From Tubiluchus corallicola (taxonomy: Eukaryota; Priapulida; Priapulimorpha; Priapulimorphida; Tubiluchidae), in assembly GCA_030141605.1 (NCBI GenBank), contig JAQGDQ010000541.1, forward strand, positions 83,737-147,736: a stretch of DNA of 64,000 bases, read 5' to 3'. The position numbers and the translations under genes were made by a program. Of the stretch, positions 24,154 through 62,659 are shown one piece after another. Positions within the stretch are counted from its first letter, which is position 1, and every line of letters begins with the position of its first letter. The notes beneath the pieces were generated by a model that was not told the origin of the DNA, made no database searches, and saw nothing but the letters and a program-made list of their open reading frames with translations.

Positions 24154-25100
24154 AATTTCCATTTGTCCACAAATGAGTTACAGCAAATGCAAATGCAATT
24201 AAATTGTACTCTAGTTGAACCCAACAAAAGTCATTCAAAGTTGAGCAAATCAGTTTAACAAAATAATCAAAATTGTAAACAGCACTAGTACAAATATGTA
24301 AAAACCCGGCTTTAGCAAATCTATCCAGGTTTATGACAGCATAAAACTGAAAACGGTGAGTTGATAATCCTTTTTCCTGTGGGAACAGATCAATGATCCA
24401 CTTCTTGTGAGTGCAGTGTAGCGCCATCTAGCGAGACTGTCCCAAAAAACAATACAGTCAGTCTTTAAACAGAAACCAGTCTTTGCACATCACGCTATCG
24501 GCAAAACAGGCCTTGAAACGAAAAAAACATTCTACTAGTTACTTCCGAGGCACTGAGACAACCTCTATGATGTGGTACATTGTGAACAGTCTATAGAAGT
24601 TCTCCTGGGGCGTCGGTAGGGATTCGAACCATCTGTCTGCCCGGTGAAATAAAGTAGTTGCGATACTTGCGAAGGTGTAGGGTACTCCAGCCATGTGCTA
24701 CAACGGTATTGTACTCCTAGCCATAAACCATGTCTTTGACGGTACTCCATAATAGACTCGTGTCCGTCATAATAGACTCGTGTAGCAATCGAAGTTTCGA
24801 CCTGTCTTCCCTGAGTGAACGAAATAGGCATACTGACAAGCTTACTGCAACAGACTCGGCACATAAAGAGGAATAAAGACGAAACAAATTTACAAACAAG
24901 GTACTGCTGTACAACAACAACAGCAAAGTAGAGAAAAACGATTAATCTTTTTAAACTGCTTCAACGTTCTGGCTTCGCAAAAGCTACCGAAAACCGGTTC
25001 AACTTTGACCAGTGACGTACAGTTAAAAAGACGAGCATCAAGTGTTCACAACTGCATAATCTTAGCTAGCTGAACACAACAGAGCCCCATGTTGAAAAGC
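24154..25100 (-). other. Internal region of the non-autonomous element, no coding signal
   Basis: Minus-strand ORFs (24152-24427, 24565-24864, 24717-24926) have no domain resemblance. A GGTTCGAATCC B-box-like string at 24620-24630 lacks a partner A box. Confidence 0.6.
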
Positions 25101-25394
25101 GTGTTCTGGCATCCTAGCCATTACGGAACACTAAACTACCATTTAAAAACAGTGTTCTGGCAACCTAGCCATTACGGAACACTAAACTACCATTTAAAAA
25201 CAGTGTTCTGGCAACCTAGCCATTACGGAACACTAAACTACCATTTAAAAACAGTGTTCTGGCATCCTAGCCATTACGGAACACTAAACTACCATTTAAA
25301 AACAGTGTTCTGGCATCCTAGCCATTACGGAACACTAAACTACCATTTAAAAACAGTGTTCTGGCATCCTAGCCATTACGGAACACTAAACTAC
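25101..25394. repeat. Six tandem copies of a 51-bp unit
   Basis: Units start at 25101, 25152, 25203, 25254, 25305 and 25356 (GTGTTCTGGC...); the last is partial. They differ only at a few positions (GGCATCC versus GGCAACC). The period is a multiple of three, so a plus-strand frame (25089-25460) stays open and repeats VFWxPSHYGTLNYHLKT. Confidence 0.95.
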
Positions 25395-25693
25395 GGTGAC
25401 TCGCTATACATGCAAAGTCACAAAATGGCTGTACGTCTCCTATTCCTAAATACAGGCTAATATCGCCTCATTGGGAACTCGATAAAAACATAGAACTGTT
25501 TAAGCTAAGGCCGATGCTGCCTGTCGCATAAAGGCCGTTCAATTGCCTTTCAACATAAAAGGTAAAAACACGAAACTGTCTACAAAAACACAAAAAAAAC
25601 ACGCCGAGTAGTACAGACAAGCTGTCTGCCTAAAGCAAAATGCAGCACTCACCAAACCCAATAATGTCGATCCATTCCAGGCGGCAATTTCGG

Positions 25694-25713
25694 ATCCCAC
25701 TTATGTGCACCAG
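25694..25713 (-). other. Primer binding site of the non-autonomous element
   Basis: Minus-strand CA ends the LTR, then one base, then TGGTGCACATAAGTGGG. The TGG start pairs with a tRNA CCA end. The tRNA is not identified. Confidence 0.55.
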
Positions 25714-26063
25714 TGTAACGGATCCGGGTCCTTTTCAGGCGCCGATCCGTCTCCTCAGAATGTATCGAGCGGCATACAAGTTATGAAAGTATTACAGCAG
25801 ACGAGAAAAGTAAAAAGAGTACGAATGCAAAATAAATTAAACTTTATTGCACAACCGGTAACTCCAAAAGAATGACATGTGAACAGACTTTGTATAAAAA
25901 AATCAGCAAACCTACAGCAATCACCTTTACAGACAGAAAGGCCAGGTTGGAATCGTCAAATTACGGCATGCATTCTGTTTTATACAGGTACATTTGCATT
26001 ACTGGTCTTCTCGACTATACCCATTACTAACATTATGGGGTTAGTCAAAACCCGTCTTCGTAA

Positions 26064-26065
<2 letters not shown>
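25714..26065 (-). repeat. 5' LTR of the non-autonomous element
   Basis: Matches 23788-24140 except for one T deletion (near 25890) and one G/T change (near 26005). Confidence 0.9.
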
Positions 26066-26094
<29 letters not shown>

Positions 26095-26097
26095 GAT

Positions 26098-26184
26098 AGA
26101 GTTAAAATTAAAACACAATAAAAAGTTACAGTAAGCTCATAAATCTCAAAACATAATAAAAACGTGTGTGTTATTATGAAAACA
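26098..26184. repeat. Duplicated flank, second copy of 23676-23763
   Basis: The stretch from GAGTTAAAATTAAAACAC to GTTATTATGAAAAC occurs on both sides of the LTR element in the same orientation, each time behind a TA/GATA tract. Confidence 0.9.
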
Positions 26185-26623
26185 AAAAGAAGTATTGTGA
26201 AAAATGTGTCATGAAAGAACTACAATAGTCTGTTTCGTCTAGCTTTCATTCTAATAAATTAATCTATAATTCTCGCAAAGTAATCAGTAGTCAACTCTCT
26301 TTCAATGGACAGCAAAACTAACCCAGACAATCTATCCTCACCCATTGTAAAACGAAGGTAGAACTTTATCTGCTTCAGCTGATTAAAACATAGTTTAGCA
26401 ACCGCAGAGGTTTCATTAGCGTTACTCGTTGATACAAGACTTGCTAGTGTAATAGGGTTTATTAACTATAATTGTTAACATAGCCAAGGTAGCCTAAAAT
26501 TTGAAGTGCTACTTGTTTGCAATCATCACAAATAAGAAATTTCATTCTAGAAGAAAGAACAGTTGCAGATTGCAGTTTTAATTCTAGAAAAACTATTAAG
26601 TTTTACTCCAGATTATTGGTTTA
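26185..26623. other. No feature recognised
   Basis: AT-rich intergenic sequence. Confidence 0.5.
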
Positions 26624-26627
26624 TTAA

Positions 26628-27124
26628 AGGAAAGGTCAACCCTTCTAGGAGGTTAGGGCTTATTTCAATGTTCAGAAAAAATGTTAGAAAGATCTAGTAA
26701 AAAAACTGCAATAAGCGCCTCATGTAACCAGTAAAATTACTTCAAAGTCTTGATCACTTCAGGCTTGGGCGCCTCCATTTTCAATGCTCATTCTTCTTCC
26801 AATGACATCATTCGTTCTGATGAAAACCAGCGCACTTTCAATTTTCACCAAAAATACAATAAGTTTTTACAAAAATATTGGATAAGTTATTTTGTAATAT
26901 TTTTGCGTGAACATTATGTAAGCTGCAGAAGTTTGAATTACTTTAATCAGCTCGCGCTTACGGAAAGCCACCACCAAGTCGCGAAGTCCCCCATTTACGT
27001 CACGATTTTCAAGTGAATAGCAGCAAACACCACGCCTGAAATTTTTTTAATCAGGTTATTTTTTTCTAACTTTAGGTGATAACAGTAAAATAAACCCAAT
27101 ATGCTGAGTGACTTGTTCTTTCCT
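26628..27124 (-). mobile_element. TTAA-type MITE, family A copy 3 (inverted)
   Basis: About 497 bp with AGGAAAGG...CTTTCCT ends and exact TTAA on both sides (26624-26627 and 27125-27128). Reverse complement of copy 1 in body sequence. The best-preserved copy in the window, so it defines the family's ends. Confidence 0.85.
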
Positions 27125-27129
27125 TTAAA

Positions 27130-27846
27130 TTTTTCAGTTTTTCAGCATAAGGAATTTTATATTACGCAGTATAAACGGTTGGCTTTGTTTATCGTTTATG
27201 TAAAGACGTTCTAGATGTGTAGTTCAGATAAAGGCGAGTGCATTGACAGCATGTTCTGCTCGCATAAATGTATCCTGGCTTGTTTTACTGTTTGTTTTTA
27301 TAGTGTTTTGGGGTTTTGTGACGTCGTAAAAAATGAGCTGTCATGAAAAGCCAAGATTGGATCTATAATTCATGGTTCGAATGACGTCATCAATCGATGA
27401 CATTAATTTGTTTTTGTTGCGGTTCATCAGTTATTCTGATATTTATTCATGTTTATTTGGGCTAGCTTTCTTTATGAAGTAATATAGTGTAACATAGTGG
27501 GTAGTGTTCTTAGTTTTTATCTAAAAAATAAAATTAAAAAAGGCATTTGTATTTTTAACGAGAAATATAGCTACATCTATCTGAAACGTCAGTGTGCGAT
27601 TGGGTGGCAGTAATTTTTATTTTAGTTTTTAACTCCTTCAGGACCGCACCATTCTAAATTGGTCTTGTAAGACCTAATTTTTTCTGCTATTGTATGAGCA
27701 CAGACATTACTGAATGATTACAAATTAGGTAGTGTTCGATTTAGGAGAATCACAGCTATCCAATCATGCTATTTGTTTAAACATTTATACGTGATTTAAT
27801 TGGATAAAGTTAAGAAAAACACGCCCTTTTCAGGCACTTCAACTAA
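27130..27846. other. No feature recognised
   Basis: AT-rich intergenic sequence. Confidence 0.5.
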
Positions 27847-28140
27847 GCCTATCGTGTAGCTTCGTCCGGTGTAAATTTCCTTGATCGTACCCAATGTTTT
27901 CTTGATCGCCTGCTTGCTACAACCCAAGAGAAACATCTGCTGTACAGAATTTCAAGAAAAGCCAACCCATCAGTCAAGGAGAAATTAAGGTCGTTTCATC
28001 TTTTAACAGGAATTCTCAAAAATAAGAGTAGACTTGAGGCCAATGTGTATCAGAATGTTGTGTCTGGATACCTGAAATTTTCTGCATTAGCAGATTCCTC
28101 ACAAGTGATACTGCGTATTGCATTCTGTTGTTCCATGTGA
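27847..28140 (+). other. Unassigned 97-codon open stretch
   Basis: Open from just after an in-frame TAA to TGA, without a convincing start codon. The translation has normal-looking composition (FLDRLLATTQEKHLLYRISR near its middle) but I do not recognise it. It lies 400 bp upstream of a CR1-like fragment and could be transposon-derived, an orphan exon or chance. Confidence 0.25.
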
Positions 28141-28169
28141 GAGATGGGAGCATAAAGTGATGTGTGAAA

Positions 28170-28330
28170 CTCATGGAACAGAAAAGCAAATAGGAAGACA
28201 GTGGAAGAGAAAAGAGGAAATAAAAGCAAGGAAAAGAAGCCGGAGAAGAGAAGAAGAGGAAAAGCTGAAAAAATAAGTTGGGAAAAGATAAACTGGGGAG
28301 GGAAGACAAAGAGTGTGGGAGGATAAAGAG
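28170..28330. repeat. Purine-rich low-complexity tract
   Basis: GAAGAGAGG-type imperfect repeats. The opposite-strand frame (28016-28384) is rich in S, F and L only because of this composition. Confidence 0.8.
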
Positions 28331-28539
28331 CAGTGTAGACAATCCAGTAAATGGAAAGAACCTTTCCAAGAGCGACATCCTCAAAAGTATAACACCAGTA
28401 AAGTCAAAGCTTGCAGGCAGCTACTAATGGTTGCAAGACGAGGAAAGTTTAGACATATAATTACCCTACGAAATAGAATTCATATACTTATGTATTTATG
28501 TACATGTAAAATGACCTTAGTGTGATAATAACATTAGAC

Positions 28540-28935
28540 TTGAAATTTTCCAAGCAATTTGTATCCTTTGTTAAGAAAGCAAACAAAATTTTGGGGATGA
28601 TAAAGAGGCACTCGTTTCTAGAAATAAAGAAATTATATTGAAATTATACATTGGTTCGGTTAGACCGCATCTAGAATACTGTGTGCAGCTTTGGAATCCC
28701 CATTATCAGAAACGCATGTTGTTTAAGGAAGGTGTGCAAAGGCGTGCTACAAGAATAATATTTAGTTGTAAAAGTCTGAGATATTTAGAAAGATTGAAGT
28801 ATTGCAGTTTGACCACGGTTGAATTAACAAGGCACCCTGGAGATCTTATTGATGCTTGTAAAGTACTAACTAGAAAAGAAAGCATTTTGCTTGAAAAGTT
28901 CTTTAATTTGGTTGTTGATGAAATTGTTTGATGAA
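28540..28935 (+). pseudogene. CR1-like LINE fragment
   Basis: Open 28638-28931 with YIGSVRPHLEYCVQLWNPHY, VQRRATRI and LTRHPGDLIDACKVL, hallmarks of the region downstream of RT in CR1 elements. Upstream bases 28551-28627 translate in a nearby frame to KKANKILGMIKRHSFLE, also CR1-like. RT and endonuclease are missing. Confidence 0.85.
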
Positions 28936-31276
28936 AGATGCAGCGGCTCGTACAGTGCAATGAAATTCAACGCTTGCAACTTGTGACTTGTTTGTAACTT
29001 ATTGTAAGGCGAAGAATTGTAAGATTATACGAAAGTGCAATTAAATGTAATGCCTTATAGTACAATATAGTAAAATGCAACATAGTATAATGCAACGAAA
29101 TGCAACGAGTTGTAGGTGTAGTTCAATAAAATGCAATGCTGTGCAAAGTTAACGCACCGTCACTTTTTTATTTCATGTAATTTATATAATGTAATTGTTA
29201 CCTAAAATGATAATAAATGACAGTAGCAATATCATGTCAACTCTGTGACTCAAGTTTTTCACAAACTTTTCTTTCAAGCTATTTCAGTTTGCAAATTACG
29301 ATGATTAGCTTCGCGAAGTCTTAAAAGATTTTTGGTTTTGAGCTCTCAAGGCGGAAATTGAAGTTGCGATAGAGCTGGATCGATGAACAGTGCTAATTTG
29401 TTAGAGTGGCTGCAAGCAGCACCTCGAAAGCTCTTGTAAAATTTTAGAGGTTTTAGAAACGAAGATCAAGAGTTTTATTTTGTGGCGTATGGTAAATTTT
29501 GAAATCGAAGAAGCTGATTGACGGTCTAGGACTTTTTGACAATTTTTTAAAGAAAGATCCAGATGCGACAGTCCTACAGCTTATCCTTTGCCATCTGTGC
29601 ACGAAGTCGTCTTGTTATCTTGGCATCATCTTTTTAATAGAGTAAATGGCCAACCAGCAATCTGCGGTGCCCAAGAAAACAGTGATGGGTTCAACTCGAG
29701 ATAGAAGAATTATGTGGAAATAAATTAAAAGTAAAACGGATAAATGAATAAACTAAGCAAAGCTTTGTTTAAAAATTTCATAATTTGATATAACCATTTT
29801 GACGTTGACATACATATGCATATGTACTTTACTTGCAATAAAATAAATTACAATAAAATCACAATCCTCATTGTTAAAAATATTTTCAATACTAAAACAC
29901 TGTTAAAGGCAAATTCATCTTGTACAAAACTATAAACTATTAGTACATAAAAATTAAAACTAAACGAAATTACATACATAAATACAGTAGGTTCACGACA
30001 CTATACATGGGCACCATGCGATTAGTGAAGTACATTACAATATGCACATAATACATAATACATAACACAATACATATGTGTTATGCAATACATATGTGTT
30101 ATACACAATACATAGGTATACTACAATAAGTAAAATACATAATCAATGTATGATAAAATTTTCATCAACTATCACAATATACACAATACGTTCGTATATA
30201 ATACCTACCAAAAATTACTTGTACAGATTGCCGTTTTAATTTACTATTTATGAGTTGCGAATTTATAATTGTTCTTTTTCAGTTATTAGGGACGTGAGTA
30301 TACAAAATTTGAATTAAAGAATTTAACGTCATTTACATGAGTTGGTTTTTGAAATCTACTTAGTTAGCATTGTTTCGGTTTCTCTTTATTACACTATCAT
30401 AGCACTCAATTCGTTTTGGCTCAGGATTAGCAAATGTAGATAACATAACAGTGGATTTATTAAGTGATTATTCTGATTGTTTACTGTATTTTAATGCAGT
30501 TTGCATGACAACTTGGTTCAAATGTGTTCGCAAAATGTCAAGCTATCTGTAATAATTCACGGCTAATTCAGCTGATTTATCAACTATTCAGGATTTAGTT
30601 CCAGGTCATATCATACTGTCATTAATAACTTCAGTAATGTGACAGCCCGGGATAAGGTTTGATTTCTAATACTTTGATAAATTATTGTGTCGTTTTTTAT
30701 TTAAAGGAATATGGTAGTTAAGCCAACATCAACGAAAGCTCAGTTTGTTCAGCATCTGAATTAGCAGCCGAATCACCTTCGCATCATCAGTAGCTTTGTA
30801 CGAGCCGCTGCATCTCTCTGCAAAGGTTTCCCGCAAACCTAAGAGATGCTATTAAACTTAGCTAACGTAAACAACGCAAGTAAACACCGTGGATGGAGGG
30901 TTATCACAGTTAAGAAGCAATTTCCAAACCTGGCTGCCACGTGCCTTGGCTTCGCTTAGCGTGTCTGTGAATGAAATCAACGTATTGGGTTGAGCAACAA
31001 CAAGTAAAGGTAAGATAGGTGCTTTAGTCACAAACAGATCTTCTCGCTACTAGATAGATAGGTTGAAAACATTTATTTGCAACGTAAGAAACGAGTACCT
31101 TATTTCTCTGATTAATTTATTGAAATCTGAAAAGAGTACACGAAAAAGAAGTTTCGTCACTTTTTACTCACTTAGTCAGGTCAGCTTTTACTTCACTTAG
31201 GTTTCAGCTAATGTGTTCATTAAGTTTAATATAAAGTTAAAGTATTAAGTGTGACATTTTGTTTCTCAGATCGAAC
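28936..31276. other. ADAMTS upstream region, no gene recognised
   Basis: AT-rich. 29020-29140 has repeated ATGCAA-type words and 30050-30120 repeated ATACATATGTGTTAT words. Promoter and 5' UTR of the ADAMTS gene should lie at the right end, but I see no decisive core promoter. Confidence 0.5.
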
Positions 31277-59338
<28,062 letters not shown>

Positions 59339-59466
59339 ATACACTGATACATGTGTAGTCAGTTTCCTAGATTTTAACTGGATGCCTAGGCTGGTAAACG
59401 TGGGTGGAGTGAGCACGAAAGTTTTTTTTACTGTTGCTAAGAAAAAAACATTTTTTCACTATAAGC

Positions 59467-59505
59467 AATAAAGCTGCATGGAACATTGTGTAATCCCCAA
59501 ATAAA
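59467..59505 (+). terminator. Polyadenylation signals of ADAMTS
   Basis: AATAAA at 59467-59472 and again at 59500-59505, 130-170 bp after the stop codon. Confidence 0.6.
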
Positions 59506-60735
59506 AGTATTTCTTACATAAAACATTTCCCAACATTCCTGCCCATATATGGTATGTATAATTCTTTTTCCTTGGCATTATTTGTGCAATTCGATTCGAC
59601 ATTGTATCAACAAGTTTTGGTATACTTGGTAAACCTGTAAATGTGTGTACAGGAAAACTTTGAAAACTTCTGTAATTTGCCTTATGAACATCTTTAATTG
59701 TATTAGTGAATAACATGTATAATGCATATTCATACAGCGAAGACCCCAAATATATCAGAGAAATTCACAAAAAAAGAACGTATAGGCATGATTTAAAAGA
59801 ACAAGGAAATATATTCCCATAAATACTAATTCTTTTGTTCATTTAATACGACTGTGATTCTATTTAGTGTAGCTATGTAAAAATAGTGATTTTTTATACA
59901 GTGAGTAGTCTAGTCTTATCTTTTGTGCCGAAGTTCTACTTACAATAAGAACTTTTTATACGAAAGACAGTAGTGTATTATTTCTTATGACCGTTTGAGA
60001 ATTAGGGTTAACCTTAGTCTAATAATATATTATGTATTATGTATATACGAGCTTTTGTGTAAGCGTACGAGTTATTTATTGATCTTTAGCCAGCGTGTAT
60101 TATAGAAATATACAACACAATATTAACTACTCAAATTGAACATTGTATCATTAATTAAAAAATAGTAATGCTGAAATTTAAAAACCTTTTCGTACTTATA
60201 GCTAGATCTTTTGCTCTCATTGAGAATATCGTAAAAACGTGTGCAATTGTAGCTTATAGTGTGCAAACAATTGGTCTTCTCTTTTGAAACTAGTTTAGGT
60301 TTTTGTATCTCTGCAGTTTGATTAAACCCTTTTGAGTGTGGAAGTGATATATTTAATACGTGCTTTACATCGGACGTTTGTATCTAAATATCTAAATCAT
60401 TTTGTGCATGCTTATTTTGAGATTTTTTTCAATTTATTTTTATTCATACTGAGACAAAGTATATTTTTATTGCTTACTCATTATTTATGCCATTTAAGGA
60501 ATGACTACTTTTGGTTTCAGTATAACAAGTTAACGTTTAAACTGTACAGCAGTGGTGAAGTCCTGCTACTATAAAAGCTTACTTGGTCGGGACTTCACCA
60601 TGTGTTTACCAGCGTTATTATAAAATTGGGATACCTCTCTTCTGGGATAGCTGTTCAAACCGCTAGCTTAGGATGTGCCTGTGTATTGGGGAAAAATCTG
60701 TTCACAGTCTTAATACAATGTTACATAGATAACAT
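59506..60735. other. No gene recognised
   Basis: AT-rich 3' flank of ADAMTS. Contains an 11-bp inverted repeat at 60553-60600. Confidence 0.5.
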
Positions 60736-60739
60736 AGTG

Positions 60740-61015
60740 ATAAAAAGAAGAGGAAAAGAGAGGACAGAAGACGAGACAAAAGGAGAGTAGAGGACAAGAC
60801 AGGAGAGGAGATCGGAAATCGGAAAGGTGTGCATGATGTCCACATTTGACATTCTTCGACCTAATTGGGCAGAGAGTAGAGGAGGAGAGAGGAAAGGAGA
60901 GGTGGAGAGGAGACGAGAAGAGAGAAGTGAGACGAATCGAGGAGAGGGGATGGCGGGAGACGAGAAGAGAAGAGAGGAGAGGAGAGAAGAGAAGAAGAGA
61001 GAAGAAAGAAAGGAC
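60740..61015. repeat. Purine-rich low-complexity tract
   Basis: GAGAGGAGA-like imperfect repeats. The basic and acidic ORFs here reflect composition. Confidence 0.85.
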
Positions 61016-61035
61016 TTGCTGCTGTTGTTACTTTT

Positions 61036-61205
61036 AATTTCTATTATTGTTGTTCTTAATTTCTACTATTGTTGTTCTTAATTTCTACTATTGTTGTTCT
61101 TAATTTCTACTATTGTTGTTCTTAATTTCTACTATTGTTGTTCTTAATTTCTACTATTGTTGTTCTTAATTTCTACTATTGTTGTTCCTAATTTCTACTG
61201 TTGTT
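61036..61205. repeat. 22-bp minisatellite, about 7.5 copies
   Basis: Near-perfect ATTGTTGTTCTTAATTTCTA units. Confidence 0.95.
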
Positions 61206-61209
61206 GGAT

Positions 61210-62230
61210 GACACAAGTTCAGTTGACGTGCTCTACGCTCAGCACACAATGCAGGTCTTTTATTTTGACCATAACTGTAACAAAGATTAAGCAGGTCTTA
61301 TTATCCTGCAATAACAAATTATTGAAGCTTATTTAGGTTCTTAAAAGGAAGAAAAGATTTGGTAGTAAGATGGTCAACTTGTGCAAATAGATTGCACTTA
61401 AAAGTAAAGGAACTTTGCGTTTATTAAAAATGTTTAGGCAAAAATTGTTAGCGCCATATTTCTAGTGGTGAAGAATTTGAGGCGGCGTTAAAAAGCTGTC
61501 ATGGTGATCAACTCCAACACGTCAGTTTATAGGCGTAACTTTCAGATGCGTGAAGACGAGACAACTCAAGCAAATCATTTGCTTTGCGGTCTTGCTATGA
61601 GTGTGAGCAGTGCTCCAAGAAAAAACAGAACAGTTTTTAGTGAAGTGTAATATTGATTTTAAGTGCAAAATGTGTGATTTTGTTAAAAAATTGAAAATTT
61701 TGTTGTCTGTACAAAACAATTTATTCTTTGCACTTAACCACAGAAGTAATCACGCTTTAGTCTTCTATTTTGTCTAATAAGTGGATTGTGGCTGCAAGGT
61801 GATTTAAGAATGGAATGGTGGCATTTCATAAAACAAGTTTTAAATTAACGTTCTCACAGTAAAAGTGAAAAATCGCCTGGCTTTTCATTGAATTTAAAGC
61901 TTCGTTGGGTTGAAAGCAGCAACTTAACTTTCAAATTTCTCACAGAAAACTGATCACGTTTCGCCATCTTGATTTAGAAATACGCGCCACTTCGTGACGT
62001 CATCGACGTGATTCGCCTGGAATATTGCATGGAGTATGAATTTGCTTTATAAATTTATGTCAGGCATCAGCAAGCTAATTCTGTCTTTATAACTGTCCTG
62101 CCTATGTTTTATGGTAAGTGTTAATCCTATGTGCAATCATTTTAAATCAGTTACTTTAATTTATATAAATGGGTCTTGTAGGGCTGTGATCTATCATGCA
62201 ATGATAATGTTGTTTGGATACATGTGCGGG
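61210..62230. other. No feature recognised
   Basis: AT-rich sequence without coding signal. Confidence 0.5.
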
Positions 62231-62234
62231 TTTT

Positions 62235-62655
62235 GCAGGTTTGACAGTATGACGGGTTTGACAGGTTTAACAGTATGGCGGGTTTGGCAGCTTTGACAGT
62301 ATGGCGGGTTTTGCAGGTTTGACAGTATGGCGGGTTTGACAGCTTTCACAGTATGGTGGGTTGGCAGGTTTGACAATATGGCGGTTTGGCAGGTTTTTCA
62401 GTATGGTGGGTATGGCAGGTATGACAGTATGGCGGGTTTTGCAGGTTTTGCAGTATGGCGGGTTTGGCAGCTTTGACAGTATGGCTGGTTTTGCAGGTTT
62501 GACAGTATGGCGGGTTTGGCAGTTTTAACAGTATGGCGAGTTTGCAGGTTTGACAGTATGGCGGGTTTGGCAGGTTTGACAGTATGGCGGGATTTGCAGG
62601 TTTGACAGTATGGCGAGTTGGTAGGTTTGACAGTATGGCAGGTTAGGCAGTACAG
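62235..62655. repeat. GTTTGACAGTATGGCGG minisatellite
   Basis: Imperfect array of roughly 28-bp units (GGCGGGTTTGGCAGGTTTGA and variants). The minus-strand CQSCQTRHTVKPAKP frames are repeat-derived. Confidence 0.92.
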
Positions 62656-62659
62656 CATG

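Larger units (their letters stand above)
23788..26065 (-). mobile_element. Non-autonomous LTR retrotransposon (TRIM/LARD-like), 2.28 kb
   Basis: Two LTRs of 352-353 bp differ by one base change and one indel. The internal region is 1573 bp. Orientation is minus: TGGTGCACATAAGTGGG follows the right LTR as primer binding site, and purine-rich GAGGAAGGGGTAG precedes the left LTR. The interior lacks any gag, protease, RT or integrase motif, so it must be moved by another element's proteins (inference). It carries six 51-bp repeats (25101-25394). High LTR identity implies recent mobility. No exact target duplication is visible because it sits in TA-rich repeats. Confidence 0.85.

Noticed and set aside
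24620-24630. B-box-like GGTTCGAATCC on the minus strand, possible tRNA gene
   Set aside because: No A box upstream and the T stem does not pair well.
25101-25394. CRISPR-like direct repeats
   Set aside because: Units are contiguous with no spacers, in a eukaryotic LTR element.
59459-59749. 96-codon minus-strand ORF beyond the ADAMTS stop
   Set aside because: Overlaps the ADAMTS polyadenylation signals and shows no recognisable motif.
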